From positions 372,001 through 436,000 of the forward strand of contig NZ_JAKCWP010000003.1 of NCBI RefSeq assembly GCF_028767125.1: a stretch of DNA of 64,000 bases. Reading direction: 5' to 3'. The translations under genes and the position numbers were made by a program. The stretch's first letter is position 1. Each line of letters opens with the position of its first letter. Positions 1 through 7,437 of this stretch are shown piece after piece. This stretch comes from Chelativorans sp. YIM 93263. GTDB taxonomy: Bacteria; Pseudomonadota; Alphaproteobacteria; Rhizobiales; Rhizobiaceae. The notes beneath the pieces were generated by a model that had not been told where the DNA came from, searched no databases, and saw only the letters and a program-made list of their open reading frames with translations.

Positions 1-1
1 G

Positions 2-190
2 TTGGCCTGGCTGCCCTATTGGCTGGTGCGCGAGCGCATTCGGTCTGGCGCGCTGATCGAACTCCTGCCTGATGAGCCGGAATTTCTATACGATGCCTAC
101 GCGCTGTGGCTGCAGACGCCTCACCTCCCATCGAAGATCCGCCTCGCTGTAGACGCGTTGGTGGCTGCATTGCCCAGGTACATGGCTTGA
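2..190 (+). CDS. LysR-family regulator, C-terminal fragment (cut by window start)
   Basis: Only the last 62 or so residues are inside the window; the reading frame runs off the left edge, so the gene starts upstream. The visible part (WLPYWLVRERI, then a PDEPEFLYDAYALWLQTPHLP stretch and KIRLAVDALVAALP) matches the end of a LysR substrate-binding domain, where the last strand and helix close the effector domain. The DNA-binding part is not visible, so the target is unknown. It reads toward the broken GFA gene just downstream, with a 30 bp gap. Family assignment is by recognition of the C-terminal pattern and is fairly secure. Confidence 0.75.
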   Translation: MAWLPYWLVRERIRSGALIELLPDEPEFLYDAYALWLQTPHLPSKIRLAVDALVAALPRYMA

Positions 191-220
191 AATTGGAGAG
201 AACGGCCATGAAGGCGCAGC

Positions 221-397
221 ATGGAGCAATTCTCCGGCGGTTGCCTGTGCGGCGACGTCCGAATCGTGGCCTCGGGACGCCCATACCAGGTTGGCGTTTG
301 CCTGGACTGTCGCAAACATCATGGCGCCGTTTTATGCCTTTGCGCGTCGTCGCATCCGGCATCATAGAAGCGCGTTTTCAAGTCATCCGCATTCAAG
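221..397 (+). pseudogene. GFA-family (glutathione-dependent formaldehyde-activating-like) gene remnant
   Basis: A start at 221 opens a 48-residue frame that begins exactly like a GFA/CENP-V zinc protein: FSGGCLCGDVRI, then ASGRPYQVGVCLDCRKHHGA, giving the CxC and CxxC zinc cysteines. After HHGA the natural continuation (FYAFA) is found in another frame, so a single-base indel near 332-340 breaks the gene; the first frame stops at 365-367. The rest of the domain (about 80 more residues, including the second zinc-binding half) is missing because the RES toxin gene ends at 398. Probably a dead fragment left by the rearrangement that brought in the toxin-antitoxin pair. Confidence 0.6.
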
Positions 398-1087
398 TCA
401 CTTCACAAAAACGACCTCCGGCCCTTTTCCGCCGCTCCACACCAGCCGGTATGACGCCCCGCGCGTCACCTGCCTGATGCAGTCGGGCCGCAGCGTGGCG
501 ATGCAGGTTCCGCCCGCGTGGCGGACGGCGGGATAGATGATCCCGCCGAGCCCCTGCCCGCGCATTTCTTCTGCCAGCTTCTGTCCGGCCGGGTAGCCGA
601 CCGCCGTGTCGGGATCGAGACAGGGCTCGCCCTCGCGCCCCACGAGCGAGGCCATCCGGCCCGCAATATGCGCCAGAAGCTGCACATATTGCGTGGTGTT
701 TTCCGTTTCGCCGGTGTTCTTCAGTTCGCGCGTCAGGTGAAACCCCACTTCCGCCAGGCAGGTCTCGACGGCCAGCGCCGCATACCAGGCGCCGCGCCCT
801 TCGCCGTTGAAGCGGTTGCCGCCGACGCGCGTGTAGACAAACGCTGCGTTCACGTAGGTCCAGCCATAGCCGAAAGTCTCGGTCAGAAGCTCGCCGGGCG
901 AAACCTCGTCCAGCTTTCCGGCCTGGCCCAGCAGGCGGCTGCTGGTCCTGGCCTCAAGCGCGTCCAGAATCTCTTTCTCGTCGTCATCGTCATAGAGCGG
1001 GGCGATGGCCGGTTCGTCGACATAGGCGCTCGAAAGAAGCCGGTGCGTGTGCGCCTCGTTGAAGTCCACCAGGGGGAAGTCGATCAC
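398..1087 (-). CDS. RES-domain toxin of a RES/Xre toxin-antitoxin pair
   Basis: A 229-residue protein with a C-terminal RES domain. Characterised RES toxins are NAD-consuming enzymes (phosphorolysis or glycohydrolysis of NAD). Visible are the arginine and tyrosine region (RVGGNRFNGEGRGAWYAAL), the glutamate in VETCLAEVGFH, and the C-terminal GGIIYPAVRHAGGTCIA segment. The serine usual in that last segment (P-S-V/A-R) is alanine here, a one-base change (codon GCC). The start overlaps the stop of the antitoxin by 4 bp (ATGA), so the two are translationally coupled, antitoxin first. The Ser-to-Ala change could mean a weakened or dead toxin. The family call is strong; activity is uncertain. Confidence 0.85.
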   Translation of the reverse strand: MIDFPLVDFNEAHTHRLLSSAYVDEPAIAPLYDDDDEKEILDALEARTSSRLLGQAGKLDEVSPGELLTETFGYGWTYVNAAFVYTRVGGNRFNGEGRGAWYAALAVETCLAEVGFHLTRELKNTGETENTTQYVQLLAHIAGRMASLVGREGEPCLDPDTAVGYPAGQKLAEEMRGQGLGGIIYPAVRHAGGTCIATLRPDCIRQVTRGASYRLVWSGGKGPEVVFVK

Positions 1088-1476
1088 ATCCCGCCCCTCA
1101 GCCCGTCGATATGCCGGCGCATGCGCATCATTTCCGGTATGCCGCCCTCGATCATCACGTCCACCGGCGTCCGTCCGCCAAATCCATCATTCGGGCGCTT
1201 GGGCCAGCCATAGGTGAGCGGTCCGTTGAAAAGAAGCCGCAAGCCTTTGAAAAGGCCGATCAAAAGGCTCGCGCGCATCAACTGGTCCTGGTTGAGGTTG
1301 CCAGCAAAGGTTCCGTCCTTCATGCGCGACCATGTGCGCACGTTCACGCCGGCAAGCGCGGCCGCCTCGTCATTGGTCAGCTTCCATTGCGCGGCAATCC
1401 GCGAAAGCGCCTTAACGACCGCCGCCTTCTGATCTTGAAGCGGCGCATCTTCGGTAATATGAAACGCGAGAGCCAT
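1084..1476 (-). CDS. Xre/MbcA/ParS-type antitoxin (DUF2384)
   Basis: A 130-residue protein with an N-terminal helix-turn-helix (about residues 18-60, NDEAAALAGVNVRTWSRMKDG) and a C-terminal MbcA/ParS toxin-binding domain (GLRLLFNGPLTYGWPKRPN, then GGRTPVDVMIEGG). The family binds and blocks its RES partner and represses its own promoter. The start at 1476 has an AGGAG ribosome site 5-6 bases ahead. Two identical palindromes lie directly upstream and one overlaps the ribosome site, fitting autoregulation. It is the promoter-proximal gene of a two-gene operon with the RES gene. Confidence 0.88.
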   Translation of the reverse strand: MALAFHITEDAPLQDQKAAVVKALSRIAAQWKLTNDEAAALAGVNVRTWSRMKDGTFAGNLNQDQLMRASLLIGLFKGLRLLFNGPLTYGWPKRPNDGFGGRTPVDVMIEGGIPEMMRMRRHIDGLRGGM

Positions 1477-1487
1477 CGTCTATCTCC

Positions 1488-1530
1488 TGCCATATGGCAA
1501 AGATATGGGTTTTGCCATATGGCATGTCAA
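1488..1530 (-). promoter_or_regulatory. Twin-palindrome operator and promoter of the Xre-RES operon
   Basis: Two exact copies of the 12-bp perfect palindrome TGCCATATGGCA lie at 1488-1499 and 1513-1524, with centres 25 bp apart. On the minus strand a TTGACA -35 box (complement of 1525-1530) touches the first palindrome, which would fill the spacer, and a CATATC or TATCTT -10 follows. The second palindrome borders the AGGAG ribosome site. A dimer bound at each would cover the promoter and the translation start, as expected for Xre antitoxin autorepression. The repeat is seen directly; binding is inferred. Confidence 0.75.
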
Positions 1531-1694
1531 TCGAAATCGATTGCGAGGAGAGCGGTCGACTGGCCAAATATTCTCAACTGCCCGAACAAATATGCTAACA
1601 ATTATCCGGGAACTGCCTTCCGCTCTGGCCGTTGGGAGATTTCTCGACAGTTAAGGAAGAAGGCTTGAGGAACAAGGTTCCAGGCAGTCCGGCC

Positions 1695-3842
1695 ATGGAA
1701 GAAAAGCGCGTGCCGAAGGAAAGACAGGTGCCGAGGGCGACAAAGCTCCTCGACATTGACGCCTGGATTGACTCTAGCCTCTACGAACTCCGGTTCAAGG
1801 CGGCAGAGGTCTGGGAGAATCTGACCATTTTCTTCCGCCGCTTCCGCGTGCGCGGGCCGAAACGGGCGGTGGTCGAGATTTTCGGCGAAGGCGCCACGCT
1901 TCTTGCCGCCGGTTCTGTGGTCATGCTGGGGCTGGCCACTCCAGCGATCGAGGCCAGCAAAGAGGACTGGCGCGCGCAGGACGATTATGCTGTCACATTC
2001 CTCGATCGCTACGGCCACGAGATCGGCCAGCGCGGAATCCGTCAACGCGACTCCGTGCCGGTGGAGGAGATGCCGCGCCACGTCATCAAGGCCGTATTGG
2101 CGACGGAAGATCGTCGGTTTTTCGAGCATTTCGGCATCGATATCGTCGGGCTCGCGCGCGCTCTGACGGAGAACATGCGCGCCAACACCATTGTCCAGGG
2201 CGGCTCGACGATCACCCAGCAGCTCGCAAAAAACCTTTTCCTCAGCAACGAACGCACGATGGAGCGCAAGATCAAGGAGGCGTTCCTGGCGCTGTGGCTG
2301 GAGGCCAACCTTTCCAAGCGCGAGATCCTGCAACTTTATCTCGACCGCGCCTATCTGGGCGGCGGCACATTCGGCATCGGGGCGGCCGCCGACTTTTATT
2401 TCGACAAGCATGTGCGAGACCTCACGCTCTCCGAGGCGGCCATGATCGCCGGACTTTTCAAGGCGCCCTCGCGCTACGCCCCGCACATCAACCTTCCGGC
2501 CGCCCGCGCCCGCGCCAATGAGGTTCTCACCAATCTGGTCAATTCGCACTTCATGACCGAGGGGCAAGTGCTCTCCGCCCGGCTCAATCCCGCCAGCGCT
2601 GTCGAGCGGGACAATCGGGAAAGCCCCGATTATTTCCTCGACTGGGCCTTCGAGGAGCTCAAGCGTATCGTGCCGCCCGGCACGACGCATTCGCTGGTCG
2701 CGCGAACGACGATAGATCTGAACCTGCAGCAGGCGGTGGAAGAGTCGATCGAGCATCACCTGCGCCAGCACGGCAATGCCTATGACGTCGAGCAGGGCGC
2801 GGCAGTGATGATGGAAACCAATGGTGCCATCCGTGCGCTCGTTGGCGGACGGGATTACGGCCAAAGCCAGTTCAACCGCGCCACAAAAGCGCAGCGCCAG
2901 CCCGGCTCATCCTTCAAGCCCTACGTTTATGCGGCAGCGATGGAGGCGGGATTCACCCCCGAGTCGATCGTCCCCGACGCGCCCATCAACTGGGGCGGCT
3001 GGGCCCCGCAGAATTACGGCCGCAGTTATGCCGGCCGCGTCGATCTGGCCACGGCGCTCGCCCGCTCCTATAATACCGTACCCGTGCGTCTCGCCCACGA
3101 TCACCTGGGTATCGACGCGATCCAGCAGCTTGCCGAGGAAATGGGAGTGGAAACACCGCTTAACGGCCATAAGACGATGGTCCTCGGCACCTCCGATATG
3201 ACGGTGATGGATCAGGTTACCGGCTACAGTGTCTTCGCCACGGGCGGCTATGCCGGTCTGCGCCATGGAATATCGCAGTTGCGTACGCATTCCGGCGAGA
3301 TCATCTACGATCGATCGCATGATGCGCCGCCGCCGCACCGCGTGCTGTCCCAGCAGGCGGTTTCGCACATGAATTCCATACTCGTGCAAGTACCGGAACG
3401 CGGCACCGGACGGCGCGCGGCGCTGGCAGGCGTGCGCTCGGCCGGCAAGACCGGCACGACCCAGTCCTATCGCGATGCATGGTATGTCGGTTACACCGGC
3501 AACTATGTCGCCGCCGTCTGGCTCGGCAACGACGACTACCGCCCCACCGAGCGCATGACCGGCGGCTCGCTGCCGGCAATGGTCTGGCAGAGGTTCATGA
3601 CCTACGCGCATCAGAACGTCGAGCTGAAGCCGATTCCCGGCATTGAAAACCCGCTTCCCGAAGAGGGTACTGAGGTTGCTGCAACCGAAATACCCGAAGG
3701 CGGGCCGCCTGTTCGGCACAGACCTCCCCGCCGTCTCTCCTCGGCAACGCGCGTCGTGATCGAAGGACTGACGGATCTCTTCGGGCAAAACACCACTCCG
3801 CAGACCACCGCTGGCCGCACGCTCGATCTTCCAGCCCTATGA
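1695..3842 (+). CDS. mrcA: Penicillin-binding protein 1A, bifunctional glycosyltransferase/transpeptidase
   Basis: Class A PBP that polymerises glycan strands and cross-links peptidoglycan in the periplasm. Order seen (715 residues from this start): short cytoplasmic N-terminus, one membrane helix near 68-84, GT51 domain (EDRRFFEHFG at about 138-147 with the catalytic Glu, GGSTITQQLAKNLF at about 169, then KIKEAFLALWLE), and a transpeptidase domain with SSFK near 404, SYN near 456 and KTGTTQ near 582. The start is set at ATG 1695 because related proteins begin about 15 residues before LLDIDAWIDSS; the frame stays open to a TTG at 1632, a possible earlier start. A proline-rich tail ends the protein. 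Confidence 0.92.
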   Translation: MEEKRVPKERQVPRATKLLDIDAWIDSSLYELRFKAAEVWENLTIFFRRFRVRGPKRAVVEIFGEGATLLAAGSVVMLGLATPAIEASKEDWRAQDDYAVTFLDRYGHEIGQRGIRQRDSVPVEEMPRHVIKAVLATEDRRFFEHFGIDIVGLARALTENMRANTIVQGGSTITQQLAKNLFLSNERTMERKIKEAFLALWLEANLSKREILQLYLDRAYLGGGTFGIGAAADFYFDKHVRDLTLSEAAMIAGLFKAPSRYAPHINLPAARARANEVLTNLVNSHFMTEGQVLSARLNPASAVERDNRESPDYFLDWAFEELKRIVPPGTTHSLVARTTIDLNLQQAVEESIEHHLRQHGNAYDVEQGAAVMMETNGAIRALVGGRDYGQSQFNRATKAQRQPGSSFKPYVYAAAMEAGFTPESIVPDAPINWGGWAPQNYGRSYAGRVDLATALARSYNTVPVRLAHDHLGIDAIQQLAEEMGVETPLNGHKTMVLGTSDMTVMDQVTGYSVFATGGYAGLRHGISQLRTHSGEIIYDRSHDAPPPHRVLSQQAVSHMNSILVQVPERGTGRRAALAGVRSAGKTGTTQSYRDAWYVGYTGNYVAAVWLGNDDYRPTERMTGGSLPAMVWQRFMTYAHQNVELKPIPGIENPLPEEGTEVAATEIPEGGPPVRHRPPRRLSSATRVVIEGLTDLFGQNTTPQTTAGRTLDLPAL

Positions 3843-3866
3843 CCGGAAAGTGAGCGACCGGCACGC

Positions 3867-4451
3867 ATGCTGAGAACGGCTTTCCTAACCCTGGTTGTCC
3901 TTGCCATTGCGCTCGGCGGCGGCACCGCCAGCGTCTGGTACGTGCTGGAGGAACTTCCGGCGTTCGGCATCGTCAGGATCGGCGAATGGACTGCCTCTCC
4001 CCATTTCGGCACGCCGGATGCCGGCCCCTACGTGCGGGCGCGTTTCGCCCGGGAGGGCGGCATTCCGCTCGGCCAGTCGGAGGGCATTGCCTTCACCGCA
4101 ACGCGTGATTCCGGCGGCGCTCCGCTGCGACGCGAGTGCAGCTATCACATTGAAGGTCCGTTTCCGTCAGCGCGCCTGTGGACCCTTTATGCCGCCGCAC
4201 CCTCCGGTGAGCCCCTACCCTCCTTCGCGCGTCGCCGGCCAGCACTTCATTCCCGGATGCTACTGCGGCAGCCGGATAACGGGTTCACCATCACGGTTGC
4301 ACCGAAACCCGCGGCGGGAAACTGGCTGGCAACCGGAGGAAGCGGCCCCATGCACCTCGTCCTGACGCTTCTCGACACACCCGTTTCCACGGGTCTCCAG
4401 CTGGGCCAGCCACAAATGCCGGAAATCACGCGGACGGAGTGCGATGTATAG
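3867..4451 (+). CDS. DUF1214 domain protein
   Basis: A 194-residue protein with an N-terminal signal anchor (LRTAFLTLVVLAIALGGG) followed by a DUF1214-like domain (SEGIAFTATRDSGGAPLRREC, YHIEGPFPSARLWTLYAA, then ITVAPKPAAGNWL). No biochemical function is known for this domain; it is usually paired with DUF1254. The gene follows the PBP gene by 24 bp and overlaps the next gene by 8 bp, so the three may be transcribed together, which suggests but does not prove an envelope role. Confidence 0.72.
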   Translation: MLRTAFLTLVVLAIALGGGTASVWYVLEELPAFGIVRIGEWTASPHFGTPDAGPYVRARFAREGGIPLGQSEGIAFTATRDSGGAPLRRECSYHIEGPFPSARLWTLYAAAPSGEPLPSFARRRPALHSRMLLRQPDNGFTITVAPKPAAGNWLATGGSGPMHLVLTLLDTPVSTGLQLGQPQMPEITRTECDV

Positions 4452-4986
4452 GCTGCTTTTCGCCATCGCACTCGGCCTGGTCGGCGCCGGGATTGTGCAC
4501 ATCCTCATTCTTTTCATGCTGCCCGTACATTCGGTGCAGGATGCCTGGAGCCGGATCTCACCGGTCGCCGCCCCTTTCGAAACCGTCCAACTCAGCGAAA
4601 GCCCGTCGGCGGACAACCTGCCGGCCCCGGACAACCCATTTCTCGAGGCGGCCGCCTGCCGTTTCGATCTGTCGGATGGCGCGGTCCGCGTCCAGGCGGA
4701 AGGGCAAATGCCGTTCTGGTCGCTGTCCATCTTCAACCGTATGGGAAACAATGTCTTCAGCATCAATGACGATGCCTCCCATGAGCGCGCGTTGGATTTC
4801 GTCCTGACGGCAACCGATGACGGCCAGCAGGCACGCGAGATAGCCAACGACCTGCTGGAAGAGTCCATTGTCGTGGAAGGGGTGCCAGAGGAGGGGATTG
4901 CACTGGTGCGCGTCTTCGTCCCCGACGAGACCTGGAGCAACCTCGCCCGTGACTTTCTGCGCAGCCTCGACTGCCGGCCGATGTAA
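4444..4986 (+). CDS. DUF1254 domain protein
   Basis: A 180-residue membrane-anchored protein: one N-terminal helix ([21 protein letters not shown]), then an extracytoplasmic domain with an SVQDAWSRI motif, CRFDLSDGAVRVQAEG, MPFWSLSIFNRMGNNVFSIND and a C-terminal VPDETWSN region. This is the short proteobacterial DUF1254 type usually coupled with a DUF1214 protein, as here, where the start overlaps its neighbour by 8 bp. Function unknown. The pair probably works together in the periplasm. Confidence 0.72.
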   Translation: MYRLLFAIALGLVGAGIVHILILFMLPVHSVQDAWSRISPVAAPFETVQLSESPSADNLPAPDNPFLEAAACRFDLSDGAVRVQAEGQMPFWSLSIFNRMGNNVFSINDDASHERALDFVLTATDDGQQAREIANDLLEESIVVEGVPEEGIALVRVFVPDETWSNLARDFLRSLDCRPM

Positions 4987-5059
4987 CTCCGCGGCAACGT
5001 GACGGTTACGTTATAGCGCCGGCTCTCAAGAGCGCCAGTTCACAACTCGCAACGCCCAG

Positions 5060-5239
5060 TCAGCTTCGCCGTCGCCGCACGCGCTTGCAAGCCGGCTCCG
5101 GTTCATTCTCGGAACCGTCATCCTCGATGCGTTCGTATTGTACACCGGTAAATACGATGATGGTCGCCTCTCCGCCCGGTGAGGATGACCTTGCCTTCTC
5201 ATCCCGCGCCGGCGGCGTGAAGGACAGGATTGTTGCCAT
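5060..5239 (-). CDS. Small conserved hypothetical protein (MATILSF family)
   Basis: A 59-residue protein beginning MATILSFTPPARDEKARSS, then a hydrophobic core (GGEATIIVFTGVQYERIED) and a basic tail (CKRVRRRRS). I recall short proteins of this pattern as common in Hyphomicrobiales, without a known function. ATG 5239 is preferred over ATG 5254 because GGGAG lies 6-7 bases ahead of it. It is divergent from the DUF2336 gene, and the shared upstream region holds two CtrA-like boxes. Confidence 0.6.
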   Translation of the reverse strand: MATILSFTPPARDEKARSSSPGGEATIIVFTGVQYERIEDDGSENEPEPACKRVRRRRS

Positions 5240-5308
5240 GCCTTGCTCCCGCATTGGACCAAATTTTGGTACGCAACGCCCTCCCGCTGCAATGAACGCA
5301 TGTCATGG

Positions 5309-5388
5309 TTAACACATCGTTAGCATTCATACTCCTCCGCCAAATTGGTGAATACAAGCCTTAAGAAGGCGGTTAATGGGTCGCTAAC
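5309..5388. promoter_or_regulatory. Two CtrA-like boxes in a divergent promoter region
   Basis: At 5309-5323 the sequence is TTAA-N7-TTAG (read on the minus strand, CTAA-N7-TTAAC), and at 5373-5388 it is TTAA-N7-CTAAC. The alphaproteobacterial cell-cycle regulator CtrA binds TTAA-N7-TTAAC, so each has one mismatch in the same half-site position. They lie between the divergent genes at 5239 (minus) and 5437 (plus). The motifs are seen; CtrA control is inferred. Confidence 0.4.
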
Positions 5389-5436
5389 GGATTGTCTCTA
5401 ATTTGAACAATCAGGCTTCGCCGGCCAGTTCGGCGG

Positions 5437-6393
5437 ATGCGCGTGTTCATCGTCTTTCCGGTTCCAGGTCATTGTTGCGTGTTGAAGGCGGATTTCAGGC
5501 ATATCGCGTTTACAGGAAAGGAGCGCAATCGCGAGCGCCTCTTCCGTGCCGCCATAACCGCCTTTTGCTCGCTCACCCGGCCTACGCGAAATGAAATCGC
5601 CCAGCTCGACGATCTGACGCTGGGGCTCTACGATGCAGTGTCCACCGAAACGCGGCGCTTTGCGGCCGCGGCCTTGTGTGAGTGTGCCTTCGCGCCGCCC
5701 GGTATCATCCACCGCCTTTGCGCCGAACCCATCGAGATTGCCGCGCCGCTTCTGGTGCGTTCACGTGCCTTGAGCGACATCGACCTAATTGCGCTGATCG
5801 GCCGGCATGGCCTCTCCCATGCGCGGGTGATCGCGCGGCGTGACGGCCTCAACCCGGCTATTGCATCGCTGATCCGCACCCTGATCGCCCGTGCGCAGGC
5901 GGAAGGCGCGCCAGTGATCTCAAAGTCGGCGATCGAGTCAGCTGGCGATATCGACCGGCTCGAGCCGGTTCGCGAGCGGTTGCGCGAGGTCATGCGGGAC
6001 AGCAACCGGACCGCCGAAGAAGGCGATCAATTGCCCACACACGAGAGCGGTTTCAGCGCATTGCTCAACCCCGCCCTCGCCGGAGACCGGGATGCGTTCG
6101 CCGCTGCCTTGGGCCGCGCGATCGATTTTCCGGCAAGCCGCGTCCGCGGCATTGCCGCCGCCGCAACCTATTCCGACCTGATGATCTGCCTGAAGGCCGC
6201 AGGGCTTGGCGCCGAGCAGGCATTTGTGATCACCGCGGCAACTTACCCCGCCCAGGTCTCCCATCCTTCCGCTATCCGGCTTTTCCTTCAGCGCTATGAC
6301 GCGCTAGGCGCAGAAACGGCACGGGAAAAGATCGCAAACTGGCGGCAAGCCCGGCTCGAGGAAAATCTTCAGTCGGTCGCAAGCGCCAGATAG
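5437..6393 (+). CDS. DUF2336 domain protein
   Basis: A 318-residue cytoplasmic protein with the helical DUF2336 pattern (LFRAAITAFCSL, ETRRFAAAALCECAFAP, APLLVRSRALSDIDLIALIGRHG, then ARVIARRDGLNPAIASLI). The alpha-helical repeats resemble HEAT-like scaffolds; in alphaproteobacteria such proteins often sit near two-component genes, but no reaction is known. The first 30 residues are unlike a usual DUF2336 start, so translation may begin at a later GTG. The 3' end overlaps the convergent DUF1491 gene by 25 bp. Confidence 0.7.
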   Translation: MRVFIVFPVPGHCCVLKADFRHIAFTGKERNRERLFRAAITAFCSLTRPTRNEIAQLDDLTLGLYDAVSTETRRFAAAALCECAFAPPGIIHRLCAEPIEIAAPLLVRSRALSDIDLIALIGRHGLSHARVIARRDGLNPAIASLIRTLIARAQAEGAPVISKSAIESAGDIDRLEPVRERLREVMRDSNRTAEEGDQLPTHESGFSALLNPALAGDRDAFAAALGRAIDFPASRVRGIAAAATYSDLMICLKAAGLGAEQAFVITAATYPAQVSHPSAIRLFLQRYDALGAETAREKIANWRQARLEENLQSVASAR

Positions 6394-6713
6394 TCCGATA
6401 TGTCGCTATCCATCTCGACCTCGACGATCCAGACATCGGGGTCAAAACGCATCTCCTTTTCCAGATGCCGCTCTATGTCGGCCTCCTCCGTGGTCGTTGT
6501 GACGTGCGTGAACTGGCGATCATCGGGCTTTGCCTCGTCATAGCTCGTCTGCGGCGCAGGTCCGTAGAAATGCAGCTCACCCAGCCGGGTACGCCGGATC
6601 AGGAAGATCGCGCCGGCCTCCCGCGCGCCCCGGCGCCGGATCGTGGCAAAGCCGCCATCCGAGAAGATGCGTTTGAGCAGGGCGGAAACCCAGAGATCGC
6701 TTGTCACGCGCAT
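6369..6713 (-). CDS. DUF1491 family protein
   Basis: A 114-residue protein that starts MRVTSDLWVSALLKRIFSDG and continues with ATIRRRGAREAGAIFLIRR, LGELHFYGPAP and a C-terminal RFDPDVWIVEVE. This is the compact DUF1491 pattern found across alphaproteobacteria, of unknown function. It is a single gene, convergent with and overlapping the DUF2336 gene by 25 bp. Nothing unusual in length or composition. Confidence 0.78.
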   Translation of the reverse strand: MRVTSDLWVSALLKRIFSDGGFATIRRRGAREAGAIFLIRRTRLGELHFYGPAPQTSYDEAKPDDRQFTHVTTTTEEADIERHLEKEMRFDPDVWIVEVEMDSDISDYLALATD

Positions 6714-6813
6714 CGGGCGCGTCCTTTTACTTTTCCGTTTTGCACTTGATTACATTTGTCCGGGGCGAGATAGGATGGGATTAGTAGAACGAGAATAACA
6801 TTCTCAATTATCG

Positions 6814-7386
6814 ATGAAATTACGGGCAGTTCCCATGCCAAAAACAATTCAGGGCTTGGCCTTGGCAATCCTGTTTAGCACTTCCGCCGCTCATGGCGAA
6901 AGCCAATCGCAACAGGCGATCGATGACGCCTTCAATGCGGTTGACAAGGTGCTTGCACGCAAGGATCTCAACAACATTCCGGACTACAAGGACGACCGAA
7001 GTTCGCCTGAGGTGCTGATCGAGTCCTTTTACAACGCAATCAACAGGGGCGAGTTCTCGCGCGCCTACAGCTATCACGATGGCCTGTCGGACTTCCCTTC
7101 CTGGGTTCTTGGATATGAGAACACCCGCAGCATCAAGCTGCACACCGGATCAAGCGAAGGAGATCCCGGCGCGGGCGTTCTATACTGGCATCAGCCGGTT
7201 GCCATCGAAGCGGAAAGCTATGATGGGAAAAAGGAAGTTTTCAGCGGCTGCTATGAAATCTCACAGGCCGCTCCGCTCAACCAGGAAGCTCCGCCTTTCC
7301 GTCCAATGACGATCTCGAGCGGCTCACTGGAAAAATCCACGGAGAGCCTGGAGAACAGCCTGCCCGAGAGCTGCATGCCTGATTGA
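6814..7386 (+). CDS. Secreted or periplasmic protein of unknown function
   Basis: A 190-residue protein with a signal peptide (KTIQGLALAILFSTSAAHG, likely cleaved after AHG) and no membrane segment after it. The middle part (SPEVLIESFYNAINRGEFSRAYSYH) looks like the helix pair of an NTF2-like or DUF4440-like fold, but I cannot assign a family. Two cysteines (GCYEIS and ESCMPD) could form a disulphide. ATG 6835 is a possible alternative start. It stands alone, convergent with the peptidoglycan-binding gene. Confidence 0.6.
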   Translation: MKLRAVPMPKTIQGLALAILFSTSAAHGESQSQQAIDDAFNAVDKVLARKDLNNIPDYKDDRSSPEVLIESFYNAINRGEFSRAYSYHDGLSDFPSWVLGYENTRSIKLHTGSSEGDPGAGVLYWHQPVAIEAESYDGKKEVFSGCYEISQAAPLNQEAPPFRPMTISSGSLEKSTESLENSLPESCMPD

Positions 7387-7392
7387 GGAGCT

Positions 7393-7420
7393 GTCCAGGC
7401 CTTGGGGCAAGCCACTGGAC
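7393..7420. terminator. Hairpin between convergent genes
   Basis: GTCCAG and CTGGAC form the base of a stem, closed at the top by CTTG/CAAG around a GGG loop, with a bulge and a mismatch between. It lies 6 bp after the stop at 7386 and before the convergent stop at 7438. No T-run follows on either strand, so it would be a weak or Rho-assisted terminator at best. Confidence 0.35.
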
Positions 7421-7437
7421 GGGTGGCGCACAGACGA

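Noticed and set aside
5403-5594. 63-residue frame at the start of the DUF2336 gene
   Set aside because: Out of frame with the DUF2336 domain, no family pattern; treated as a shadow.
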